Below, in pieces: positions 19,144 to 26,501 of a stretch of 64,000 bases of DNA. Under the pieces are notes generated by a model, which saw only the letters and a list, made by a program, of their open reading frames with translations, was not told where the DNA came from and searched no databases. Both the position numbers and the translations under genes were made by a program. Positions within the stretch are counted from its first letter, which is position 1. The number at the start of each line of letters is the position of its first letter. Source of the stretch: Cupriavidus oxalaticus (lineage in GTDB: Bacteria > Pseudomonadota > Gammaproteobacteria > Burkholderiales > Burkholderiaceae); contig NZ_CP038634.1 of the NCBI RefSeq assembly GCF_004768545.1, positions 1,674,001 through 1,738,000 on the forward strand, in the 5' to 3' direction.

Positions 19144-19992
19144 ATGAATCAACCCGAAACGCCGGTGGTGGACTGCCACTTCCATACCTTCGATGCCGGC
19201 CCGGCAGCGCCCTCCGCTCGCTACCGGCCCCCGTATGCCGCCACGCTGCCGGACTGGCGGCTGCTGGCCGGGGCGCTTGGCGATCCGTTCGGGGTGGTGG
19301 TGCAGACCAGCTTCCTCGGCACCGACAACTCCGCGCTGCTGGCGGCGCTGCGCGCCATGCCGGCGCGGCTGCGCGGCGTCGCGGTGGTCGATCCCGACGT
19401 ATCCGATGCGGCATTGCGCGAACTGGACGACGCCGGCGTGCGCGGCATCCGGTTGAACCTCTATCGCGATCCCGGCTGGCAGCGCATCGGCACAGCGCCG
19501 TGGCGCGCATTGTTCGCACGTATCGCCGCGCTGGGCTGGCATGTCGAGCTCCATACCGACAACGGCGACGGCAGCGCGGTGCTGGCCGCGCTGGATGGCG
19601 TACTGGGCGAGTCAGGCGTACCGGTGGTGCTCGACCATTTTGGCAGGCCGGGCGCGGCGGGCGTGGCGGACCCGGTGTTCAGCGTGGCCGCGGCGGTGCG
19701 AGCGCGTCGGCAGGTGTGGGTCAAGTTCAGCGCGCCATACCGGTTGGTGGCGCCGGGGGCGTGGCGCGAACTGGCGCAGCGCTGGCTGGAAGTGGTCGGT
19801 GCCGACCGGCTGCTTTGGGGCAGCGATTGGCCGTGGACCAATCATGAAGCCGGGGAGCGGGCGGGGGAGTGCGGGGAAACCAGCCGCTGGCCCGGAACCG
19901 CGCCGGCGGAGGCTTCGCTGAATGAAGCGCTGCGCTGGCGCAATGCCGCGGCGCTCTACGGGTTTGCGATCGCGCCAGGGACGGCGGACTAG
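19144..19992 (+). CDS. Amidohydrolase-2 family TIM-barrel hydrolase
   Basis: The 282-residue product is of the metal-dependent amidohydrolase-2 type, which includes 2-pyrone-4,6-dicarboxylate lactonase and related lactonases. Metal-site motifs seen are D-C-H-F-H at residues 10-14, V-V-L-D-H-F-G-R-P mid-protein and the terminal L-L-W-G-S-D-W-P-W. Substrate is not determined; a lactone or a carboxylic acid imported through one of the adjacent Bug receptors is possible. The gene is divergent from the GntR regulator, and its 3' end overlaps the converging DUF2894 gene by four bases. Confidence 0.88.
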   Translation: MNQPETPVVDCHFHTFDAGPAAPSARYRPPYAATLPDWRLLAGALGDPFGVVVQTSFLGTDNSALLAALRAMPARLRGVAVVDPDVSDAALRELDDAGVRGIRLNLYRDPGWQRIGTAPWRALFARIAALGWHVELHTDNGDGSAVLAALDGVLGESGVPVVLDHFGRPGAAGVADPVFSVAAAVRARRQVWVKFSAPYRLVAPGAWRELAQRWLEVVGADRLLWGSDWPWTNHEAGERAGECGETSRWPGTAPAEASLNEALRWRNAAALYGFAIAPGTAD

Positions 19993-20681
19993 CCCGCCGC
20001 CTTGCGCGGCCTGGCGCGGGTGGTCTTCTTCGCGCTGGTGGCCCGCACCGCTTCGTTCTCGGCCGGTGCGCCGCCGCGATGCAGTTGCTCCAGCCACGCC
20101 ATCGCCTCGACATACGAGAAGAACTGCTCCAGGTAGCCTGGCGACACCTCATGCATCAGCGTCAGCGCACGATGCACGAGGTGGTCGGAATTGAGCGGTC
20201 CGGCATTGCCCGGCAACTGCGCCTGCGACTGCCGCAACTGCCGGCTCACGCTGACGCGCGACCACGTGTCGCGGAAATAGTCGACCAGTTCCGGCTCGGG
20301 TTCGGGACGCACGGCGCGCGCCGGTGCAGCGGCGCGCGGCGCAGGGGCGCTCGGTGCGGACGCGATCCCTGCAGCGCGCGTATTAGCCTTGATGTAGCCG
20401 ACCAGTCCGGCAAGCGTGCCGATCGGATTTGCGGTGGCTTCCTGTTCGGTTGCTGCGGCCGTTTCGCGCCGCGCAGCGTCTTGCGCCACGGCTTCGCGGT
20501 AGCTGTCGACCAGCGCCGCCAGCCGCGCATCCAGCATCTGCCGCACCGCGCCGTCATGGCCGGCCGAGCGCCGCGCCAGCGCATCGATCAGCCGGAAGCG
20601 CACCGGGTCGACGCCGGCGGCATCGCTGTCGCGCCAGGCGTCGAGCTGCGCGCGTGCGCTTGCGGCGACGTCTTCAGTCAC
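19989..20681 (-). CDS. DUF2894 protein, fourth gene of the MotAB/Zor-like operon
   Basis: A 230-residue protein matching DUF2894 in layout: a charged, helical N-terminal third beginning M-T-E-D-V-A-A-S-A-R-A-Q-L-D-A-W, an Ala/Pro-rich linker (about 112-132), a conserved domain with V-D-Y-F-R-D-T-W-S-R-V-S-V and L-N-S-D-H-L-V-H-R-A-L, and a basic Lys/Arg/Ala tail. No membrane segment or enzyme motif is visible. It overlaps the OmpA/MotB-like gene by eight bases, so it is translated from the same mRNA. Function unknown. It could be a cytoplasmic adaptor of the membrane complex. Confidence 0.85.
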   Translation of the reverse strand: MTEDVAASARAQLDAWRDSDAAGVDPVRFRLIDALARRSAGHDGAVRQMLDARLAALVDSYREAVAQDAARRETAAATEQEATANPIGTLAGLVGYIKANTRAAGIASAPSAPAPRAAAPARAVRPEPEPELVDYFRDTWSRVSVSRQLRQSQAQLPGNAGPLNSDHLVHRALTLMHEVSPGYLEQFFSYVEAMAWLEQLHRGGAPAENEAVRATSAKKTTRARPRKAAG

Positions 20682-21324
20682 GCGGCTTCCCCGTCCCCAT
20701 GGTCACGCGCGGCACCGGCGCGATTTCCACGCGCCGGTTCTTCGCGCGGCTCCCGGCATCGGTATTGGCCGTGACCGGCTGCTGCGAGCCGAAGCCCGCG
20801 GAGAACAGCGAAGCGGGCGGCACGCCGGCATCGATCAGCGCGCGCGTCACGGTCAGCGCGCGCTGCGCCGACAGCTCCCAGTTGTCGGCGAAGCGGCGGT
20901 TGCCCTCGCGTACCTGCTGGTCGTCGGTGAAGCCGCTGACCATCAGCATCTCGTCGCGCGTGCGCAGGTAGGCCGACAGCGGTGCGGCCAGGCTGCGCAA
21001 CAGCTCGCGGCCCTCGGGCTGCAGCTGGTCGGAGTTCAAGGCAAAGAGCACGCTGCCGCTGATGCCGATGCGCCCGTTCACCAGCGTCACGCGCCCGGCG
21101 GCGAGCGGGCCGGCCAGCGCCTGCTCCAGCGTCTGGCGGCGCTGCGCTTCTTCCTGCCGCTGCCGCACCTCGTCCTCAAGCCGCGCCGACAGTTCGAGCT
21201 GCACGCCGATGACGCCCAGCAGCACCAGCACGAACGCGCCCAGCAGCACCGACATCAGGTCGCCGAAGACCGCCCAGGCCGGCACCGTCGGCTCGGCGCC
21301 GGCGTCGATGTAGTCGTCCTTCAT
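20674..21324 (-). CDS. MotB/ZorB-like OmpA-domain membrane protein
   Basis: A 216-residue protein with one N-terminal transmembrane helix (about residues 15-44) bearing a single acidic residue, Asp22, in the context W-A-V-F-G-D-L-M-S-V-L-L-G-A-F. This is the pattern of the proton-binding Asp in MotB, ExbD and ZorB. A short coiled coil follows (45-75), then an OmpA-type peptidoglycan-binding domain (about 85-205) with N-W-E-L-S-A-Q-R-A and the terminal N-R-R-V-E-I. Its start overlaps the stop of the large DUF802 gene by four bases (ATGA). It is therefore expected to form the B subunit of an ion-driven complex with the DUF802 protein. Confidence 0.9.
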   Translation of the reverse strand: MKDDYIDAGAEPTVPAWAVFGDLMSVLLGAFVLVLLGVIGVQLELSARLEDEVRQRQEEAQRRQTLEQALAGPLAAGRVTLVNGRIGISGSVLFALNSDQLQPEGRELLRSLAAPLSAYLRTRDEMLMVSGFTDDQQVREGNRRFADNWELSAQRALTVTRALIDAGVPPASLFSAGFGSQQPVTANTDAGSRAKNRRVEIAPVPRVTMGTGKPRD

Positions 21325-24197
21325 GCCGCCTCTGCGCGCGGTGCCTGCCGGCCGCCCAGATGCTGCAGGTCTTCCAGGATCTGCTTCTGCGACAGCATGC
21401 TGAGGTCGACCACCTCGCGCGCCTGCGCCACGTAGTAGGCCAGCTGCTCATCGCTGCGCGCCATCGACTTGTCGAGCGCGGCCTCGATGCGCTGCAGCTG
21501 TTCGGAGAGCTTGTCGTTGGAGGCGCTGAACATCTGCACCGCCACGCCGAAGGCTTCGCCCAGGCTCGCCACCTCGACGGCGCTGCCGGTGACCTGCGCC
21601 GCGGCCTGCGCCAGGCGGCCGGTCTCGGACTCTACCTGCTCGGTGAAGCGGCCGCCGACGCGCTCCAGCAGCTCGGACGTGGTCGCGAGCAGCGTGTCGA
21701 CCGCGGCGCGCTGGCCGGTGGAGGCGTGGTTCACGGCGTCGAGCAGCGTGCCCAGCGTTTCCAGCATGCGGCTGCGCTCTTCCAGCATGGTGTTGTCGCG
21801 GGCCATGCCTTCGGTGAGCTTCTGGCGCAGTTCGGCGATGACTTCGGCCGCGGCCCTGGGCGCTTCGGCGGACGCCTGCATCAGGCGCGCGACTTCGGCG
21901 ATGGTGCTGCTGGCGTGCGCCTCGGCCTGCGCGGTGATGTCGCGCGCGGTCTGCGCCAGCGTGTCGCAGATCTCCTGCTGGCGGCTGGCGCTGTGGCTGC
22001 CGGCCTGTTCCCATTGCTGGCGCAGCGAGCCGGCCATGCTGTCGAGGTGGCCGGTCCAGGCGGCCAGGCGCTGTTCGTCGCGCGCGGCCAGCTCGGCCTG
22101 CAGGGCGGCGGCGGCCCTGGGCGCCTCGGCGGCGGCCTGCACCAGGCGCTCGATTTCGGCCAGCGTGCCGCTGGCGTGCGCCTGCGTTTCGGTGGAAATC
22201 GCTTGCGCGGTCTGCGCCAGTGCTGCGCAGATTTCCTGCTGGCGGGTGGCGGTCTGCGCGCCCGCCTGCTGCCATTCCTGGCGCAGCGTGGCGGCCATCG
22301 CGGCGAGGGCTTCGGTCCAGGCTGCGAGGCGTTGCTCGTCGCGCGCGCTCAGTTCGGTCTGCAGGGCCAGCGCGGCCTTCGGCGCGTCGGCGGCAGCCTG
22401 CACCAGACGCTCGATCTCTGCGATGGTGCCGCTGGCGTGGGCTTGCGCCTGCGCCGAGATGTCGCTGGCAGTCTGCGCCAGCGCGGCGCAGATTTCCTGC
22501 TGGCGGCTCGCGGCCAGTGCGCTCGCCTGTTCCCATTCCCCGCGCAGTCCGGCGGCCATGTTGCCAAGCGCGTCGGTCCAGGCTGCGAGGCGTTGTTCGT
22601 CGCGCGCGCTCAGCTCGGCCTGCATGCCCAGCGCGGCCTTGGGCGCGTCGGCGGCGGCCTGCACCAGCCGCTCGATCTCGGCGATGGTGCCGCTGGCATG
22701 CGCTTGCGCCTGCGCGGCGATCTCGCGCGCGGTCTGCGCCAGCGTCTCGCTGATTTCCTGCTGGCGGCTCGCGGCCTGCGCGCTGGCCTGGTCCCACTGC
22801 TGGCGCAGCGCCTCGGTCATGCTGCCGAGCGTGCCGGCCCACGCAGCCAGGCGCTGCTCGTCATGCGATGCCAGGCCCGCCTGCAGGTCGGCGTGCGACT
22901 GGCCCACCGTGCACACCAGCGACGCCGCCTGCTGTTCGAATGCCGCCGTGGCGGCGGCCAGCGCCTGCTGGTTGTCGGCGGCGAGCTTCTCGCCGGTGCG
23001 GGCCTGCTGCGACAGGGCCTCGGTCCACGCCCGCGCGGTGCTGGCGGAGGTTGTTTCCAGCCGTGCCGCGACCTGCTCGACCAGGCCGGCCGAACGTTGC
23101 TCGAATGCCTGTGCAAAGCCGTCGAGCGCGCCGCGCAGTTCGCCCGTCAGGACTTCATTGCTGCGCTGCTGGCTGGCCAGCGCTTCGTTCCAGATCCCGG
23201 CGACGCCGGCGGTCGAGGTCTCGAAGCGTGCCGAGATGCCTTCGAGCTGCTGCTGCACGGACTGCGTGACGGCGTCGCGCATGGCGGCGGTCTCGCGCGC
23301 CAGGCCGGCCATGGTCGCTTCCACGGCCGGCTGGATCGCCGTGCCGGCGGCGCGCGCGCTGTCGGCAACGCTGTCTTTCAGCGATTGCCCGACCGCGGCG
23401 GCCAGCTGCGTGTACACCGTTTCGGTCTTGCCGTGGAAGGCTTCCTGGCTGGCCGCCAGGCGCTCCGCCATGGCCTGGTTCTGCTGCTCCATGGTCGCCA
23501 TCATGGCCTGCAGCCGGTCGACCAGCGCCGGCATGGCATCGGCCTGGCGCTGCAGCAGCCGGAACGACTCGTCGCGCTGGTGGCTGCGGGAATAGGGGCG
23601 CAGCGTGGTGGCGATGCGCGCATCGAGCGCCTGCGCGGCCTGCACGCGTTCGCGCCGGCACAGGGCCGACAGCAGCCCCAGCATGGCCGACGTGGCCACG
23701 CCGGCCACCGAGGTGCCGAAGGCGAAGCCCAGCCCCTTCACCGGCGCCGCCAGCGACGCGCGGATCGCCTGCAGGTCGGTCGCGGTTTCCAGCGCCATGC
23801 CGGTGCCGCGCAGCGTCGACACCATGCCGAGGAACGTGCCGAGCATGCCCAGCAGCACCAGCAGGCCGACCAGGTACGGCGTCAGCGCCGGCCCCGGCAG
23901 CGCTACGCGCTCGCCCTCGACGCGCAGGCGCACCGCGTTGCGCAGTCCCGCGGGCAGGCGCTCCAGCCAGCCATCCAGGCTTGCCGGCGCTTCGGACAGC
24001 CCCTGCACCGCCTGCGCCAGCCCCAGCGTGCCCTGCCGGTAGCGCAGCAGCTCATGCGCGCCGGCCACGTAGCAGGCGCCGATCAGCAGCGTGACCGACA
24101 ACGCCAGCGCATTCGAGCCGGCATAGCCTGCGGCGATCCAGCACATGGCCGCCAGGCCCGCCAGGAAAACAACAAGATGGAAGAAGTATCGGTTCAT
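21321..24197 (-). CDS. DUF802 protein: MotA/ExbB/ZorA-like channel with long repeat coiled-coil tail
   Basis: A 958-residue protein. Four transmembrane helices are predicted by eye (about 5-23, 29-47, 107-126, 156-177). The third and fourth carry the MotA/ExbB/ZorA hallmark: G-M-L-G-T-F-L-G-M, then G-L-G-F-A-F-G-T-S-V-A-G-V-A-T-S. From residue 180 on the protein is an alanine/glutamine-rich helical tail of nearly 780 residues, predicted cytoplasmic, with four tandem 87-residue repeats near residues 439-786. A channel domain plus long intracellular tail is the plan of ZorA in Zorya defence. The gene starts ten bases after the DUF3348 stop. Function is not established. The fold relationship is by motif and needs structural comparison. 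Confidence 0.9.
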   Translation of the reverse strand: MNRYFFHLVVFLAGLAAMCWIAAGYAGSNALALSVTLLIGACYVAGAHELLRYRQGTLGLAQAVQGLSEAPASLDGWLERLPAGLRNAVRLRVEGERVALPGPALTPYLVGLLVLLGMLGTFLGMVSTLRGTGMALETATDLQAIRASLAAPVKGLGFAFGTSVAGVATSAMLGLLSALCRRERVQAAQALDARIATTLRPYSRSHQRDESFRLLQRQADAMPALVDRLQAMMATMEQQNQAMAERLAASQEAFHGKTETVYTQLAAAVGQSLKDSVADSARAAGTAIQPAVEATMAGLARETAAMRDAVTQSVQQQLEGISARFETSTAGVAGIWNEALASQQRSNEVLTGELRGALDGFAQAFEQRSAGLVEQVAARLETTSASTARAWTEALSQQARTGEKLAADNQQALAAATAAFEQQAASLVCTVGQSHADLQAGLASHDEQRLAAWAGTLGSMTEALRQQWDQASAQAASRQQEISETLAQTAREIAAQAQAHASGTIAEIERLVQAAADAPKAALGMQAELSARDEQRLAAWTDALGNMAAGLRGEWEQASALAASRQQEICAALAQTASDISAQAQAHASGTIAEIERLVQAAADAPKAALALQTELSARDEQRLAAWTEALAAMAATLRQEWQQAGAQTATRQQEICAALAQTAQAISTETQAHASGTLAEIERLVQAAAEAPRAAAALQAELAARDEQRLAAWTGHLDSMAGSLRQQWEQAGSHSASRQQEICDTLAQTARDITAQAEAHASSTIAEVARLMQASAEAPRAAAEVIAELRQKLTEGMARDNTMLEERSRMLETLGTLLDAVNHASTGQRAAVDTLLATTSELLERVGGRFTEQVESETGRLAQAAAQVTGSAVEVASLGEAFGVAVQMFSASNDKLSEQLQRIEAALDKSMARSDEQLAYYVAQAREVVDLSMLSQKQILEDLQHLGGRQAPRAEAA
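21840..22883 (-). repeat. Four tandem 261-bp coding repeats in the DUF802 gene
   Basis: The units start (minus strand) at 22883, 22622, 22361 and 22100, exactly 261 bp apart, each encoding 87 residues. Each contains D-E-Q-R-L-A-A-W, then R-Q-Q-E-I, L-A-Q-T-A and Q-A-H-A-S, with 60-85 percent identity judged by eye. Copies 1-2 end P-K-A-A-L, copies 3-4 end P-R-A-A-A. The array sets the length of the cytoplasmic tail and could expand or shrink by unequal exchange. Confidence 0.9.
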
Positions 24198-24207
24198 GGG
24201 GTCCTGG

Positions 24208-24951
24208 TCAGCTGCCGCGCAGCGCGGCGAGCAATCCTTCGACGGGTTGGAAGCGTATTTCCAGCTCGGCCAGCAATACGCTTTGCATATCCTTGCGAAA
24301 CACGGCCAGCCACGCGCCGGGCGCGACCGGGGCTGCGGCGGCCGGCTTTGTGGCGGCCTGGGCCTCGGCCAGCGCCGCGGCTTCCGCCTGGCGCAAACGC
24401 TGGAAATGCCCTTCCAGCAGGGTCGGCACGCTGCCGAGCACGCTTTGCTCGCGCGCGCCCAGCACGCGCTCCATTACTGCATCGACCATGGCCAGCCGGG
24501 CCATGTCCGGCGCACGCGTCGACAACGCCGCCCGCAACCGCCCGCGCAAGGCGCCGATCGCGGTTTCCATGGACTGCTGCTGCGACACGTAGCGGTGGCG
24601 GTAGATGGCGAAGTCCACCTGCGCATCCACGGCCTCGGACGGTCGCCCCGGCCCGCGCCGGCGTGCGGCGAGGGCGTTGTCCCCCGCGATGGCGTCGCTC
24701 AGCGCCGCGCGCACGCGTGCGCACTCCTGCTCTTCGGCGGTGGCGCCGGAGGCACGTGCAACGGCCGGCCCCGCGCCCGGCGCGGCTTTCAGCGCCGCCG
24801 ACAACGCGATCGCATCCGGCCAGCCCAGCCATTGGCTCAGCTGGCCCGAAAGTGACGTTGCAGGAGGTGGGGCGTCGGCGTCGGTCAGGCGCGCCAGCAG
24901 CCGGACTAGCGTCGGACCGCTGAAACCTGTGCGCCGGGGCTCTTGGGACAT
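24208..24951 (-). CDS. DUF3348 protein, first gene of the MotAB/Zor-like operon
   Basis: The 247-residue product fits DUF3348: a conserved N-terminus (R-T-G-F-S-G-P-T-L-V-R-L-L-A-R-L), an acidic/Ala-rich middle, the motif V-D-F-A-I-Y-R-H-R-Y near residue 112, and a helical C-terminus with P-T-L-L-E-G-H-F-Q-R-L and W-L-A-V-F-R-K-D-M-Q. No membrane helix or signal peptide is seen. It is the promoter-proximal gene of the four-gene set and lies ten bases before the DUF802 gene. Function unknown. The constant association with DUF802 and DUF2894 in betaproteobacteria is from memory of the families. Confidence 0.85.
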   Translation of the reverse strand: MSQEPRRTGFSGPTLVRLLARLTDADAPPPATSLSGQLSQWLGWPDAIALSAALKAAPGAGPAVARASGATAEEQECARVRAALSDAIAGDNALAARRRGPGRPSEAVDAQVDFAIYRHRYVSQQQSMETAIGALRGRLRAALSTRAPDMARLAMVDAVMERVLGAREQSVLGSVPTLLEGHFQRLRQAEAAALAEAQAATKPAAAAPVAPGAWLAVFRKDMQSVLLAELEIRFQPVEGLLAALRGS

Positions 24952-25133
24952 ACCGCCGGATTCAAAAAGCCAGCAGTTTACACGCCTCGGGGAGGCGGAA
25001 GGCAGTATCCGGGGGAGGGGAGCGGCGGCAACGGATGCCGCCGCGGGCGAGCCGTGCCGTTTAGCAAGTCCCGCGGTTCATGATTCCTGAACATGCCGCG
25101 GACATGAACCGCGCGGCACAGCCCTTCAACGCA

Positions 25134-25643
25134 TCAGGCCGCCAGCTTCTGCAGCGACGCCACCGTGCGGACGCAGGCCTGCGCCGCCTCGCGGCCCTTG
25201 ACCACGAAATGCTCGGCAAAGAAGCGATGGTGCTCGTCGTGCTCATGGAAGCTCTTCGGCGTCAGCACGGCCGAGAACACAGGGATCTCGGTGTCGAGCT
25301 GGACGCGCATCAGGCCGCTGATGACGGCATCGGCGACGAATTCATGCCGGTAGATGCCACCGTCGACGACAAAGCCGCTGGCGACGATGGCGGCGTACTT
25401 GCCGGACCTGGCAAGCCGTTGCGCATGCAGCGGGATTTCGAAGGCCCCGGGGACATCGTAGATATCGATGGCATCCGCGGCGACGCCGAGCTTTGCCATT
25501 TCGACCACGAACGCGTCGCGCGCACGATGGACGATATCGGCATGCCATTGGGCATGGATGTAGGCAATGCGCTTGCCTTCGGGGAGGGAAAAGCCGGCCG
25601 CGGGTGCGGTGGCGCGCTGGAATGCAGAGACAGGCTGATTCAT
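25134..25643 (-). CDS. ribH: 6,7-dimethyl-8-ribityllumazine synthase (RibH2-like)
   Basis: A 169-residue lumazine synthase, which condenses 5-amino-6-ribitylamino-uracil with 3,4-dihydroxy-2-butanone 4-phosphate in riboflavin synthesis. Visible motifs are I-A-Y-I-H-A-Q-W-H at the ribityl-binding strand, V-P-G-A-F-E-I-P (substrate loop) and H-D-E-H-H-R-F-F-A-E-H near the catalytic His. The length and the Trp in A-Q-W-H fit the decameric type II (RibH2) branch rather than the icosahedral housekeeping enzyme. The ATG at 25643 was chosen because homology starts there. It stands alone without ribD, ribE or ribBA but has an FMN riboswitch in its leader. Confidence 0.92.
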   Translation of the reverse strand: MNQPVSAFQRATAPAAGFSLPEGKRIAYIHAQWHADIVHRARDAFVVEMAKLGVAADAIDIYDVPGAFEIPLHAQRLARSGKYAAIVASGFVVDGGIYRHEFVADAVISGLMRVQLDTEIPVFSAVLTPKSFHEHDEHHRFFAEHFVVKGREAAQACVRTVASLQKLAA

Positions 25644-25691
25644 GGTGTTCCTGTACGGATGGAGTTGGCCAGAATCAGGGCGCACGAGACT

Positions 25692-25713
25692 TGCCCCCGT
25701 GAAGACGGGGGCA
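25692..25713. terminator. Strong GC hairpin between FMN riboswitch and ribH
   Basis: Nine-base arms (TGCCCCCGT/ACGGGGGCA) with a GAAG loop. On the plus strand it is followed by TTTTT, a textbook intrinsic terminator. On the minus strand, the direction of ribH, it is preceded by AAAAA and not followed by a T-run, so as part of the riboswitch it might act differently from simple termination. Confidence 0.65.
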
Positions 25714-25720
25714 TTTTTGC

Positions 25721-25867
25721 TCGCTCTCTTTCATCCGGACTATCACCGTCGGCTTCGGATTTGAACCGAATCTGCTGACCCCGGCATGTGGGCATGCCGG
25801 GCGCTCGCGGGCTTATGCGTCAGACGCCTTCACCGCCGGTAGGGACTTTCACCCTGCCCTGAGAACG
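25721..25867 (-). promoter_or_regulatory. FMN riboswitch (RFN element) ahead of ribH
   Basis: On the minus strand the leader reads CAGGGCAGGGTGAAAGTCCC, then ACCGGCGGT, then AGCCCGCGAGCG, the loop GGTCAGCAGAT, and closes with GCCGACGGTGATAGTCCGGA. These are the conserved six-helix RFN segments in correct order. The element lies about 80 bases before the ribH start and should lower expression when FMN is abundant. Confidence 0.95.
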
Positions 25868-25951
25868 TTGCCGCGCTGTGCTTCGTTGTGCTTTCAACGC
25901 GGCGGGGGAATCATACCGCAGAGTAGCGTTCGGCGTGGGCGGACGCTTCCG

Positions 25952-26500
25952 TCAGCGGCGCGCAGCGGTCAGCGCCTGCACCGGCGCCACCGCCAGCGCC
26001 GCCAGCAGCCTGAGCGCCGCAACCTCCGCCGCCGACCAGATGGCGCGATCGGCCAGGTAGTTGAAGGTGCCGATCACCGGGCCCTGATAGCCCAGCGGCA
26101 CATTGACCACCGCCGTGCACCCGAGCTTGCGGATCACCTGCACGTCATCGAACACCGCCGCCAGCGCTTCATCGCCCTCGCCGACAAAGACCTCACCGCG
26201 CTCCAGCAATTGCCGGCGCCACGGGCTGTCGCCCTTGGTCTTGTGCCCGCCGACCGGATAGGCGGCGGTGTCGGATGACCACAGACGTTCGATCCGCGCC
26301 GTCTCCGCATGCCAGGCATTGATCGTCAGCAGGCCGGGGCCGAGCGTGCGCAGCGTGGCTGCGCCGATCGCGTCGAGCGCCGCGGCGGGGCCGCGCGCCT
26401 GCCGCAGCGCGTCGCACAGCAGGTTGACCTGCGCGATCAGCGAGCCGGCGTCTTCCAGCGGTGCGCCGGCTTGCGGGGCCGGGTGCGTTGCCTGGCTCAC
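25952..26500 (-). CDS. GAF-domain protein
   Basis: A 182-residue protein, nearly all of it one GAF-like sensory domain. Recognisable are the strand pair L-L-T-I-N-A-W-H-A, the loop around Y-P-V-G-G-H-K-T-K-G-D-S-P-W and the core G-C-T-A-V-V-N-V-P-L-G-Y-Q-G-P-V-I-G-T-F. No output domain is attached. The start is GTG with a GGGGG stretch upstream. It follows the Bug gene with a one-base gap, so it is likely the third gene of a GGT-Bug-GAF operon. The ligand is unknown. Confidence 0.82.
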   Translation of the reverse strand: MSQATHPAPQAGAPLEDAGSLIAQVNLLCDALRQARGPAAALDAIGAATLRTLGPGLLTINAWHAETARIERLWSSDTAAYPVGGHKTKGDSPWRRQLLERGEVFVGEGDEALAAVFDDVQVIRKLGCTAVVNVPLGYQGPVIGTFNYLADRAIWSAAEVAALRLLAALAVAPVQALTAARR

Positions 26501-26501
26501 T

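Noticed and set aside
21840-22883. Regularly spaced repeats as a possible CRISPR array
   Set aside because: The units are 261 bp, coding, directly adjacent without spacers and keep the reading frame, so they are protein repeats.
21360-24923. A 1,187-codon plus-strand open frame opposite the DUF802 and DUF3348 genes
   Set aside because: It is antisense to convincing genes, its translation is low-complexity Arg/Gly/His/Leu-rich and it has no domain motif. High GC content makes such shadows common.
19989-24951. Calling the operon a Zorya defence system outright
   Set aside because: ZorA/ZorB-like features are present, but ZorC, ZorD helicase or ZorE nuclease homologues are not seen nearby; the two DUF proteins differ. 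I report only the motor-like resemblance.
25692-25713. The hairpin as a simple intrinsic terminator for ribH attenuation
   Set aside because: The T-run lies on the other strand; in the ribH direction the hairpin is followed by AGTCTCG, so a standard terminator is not supported.
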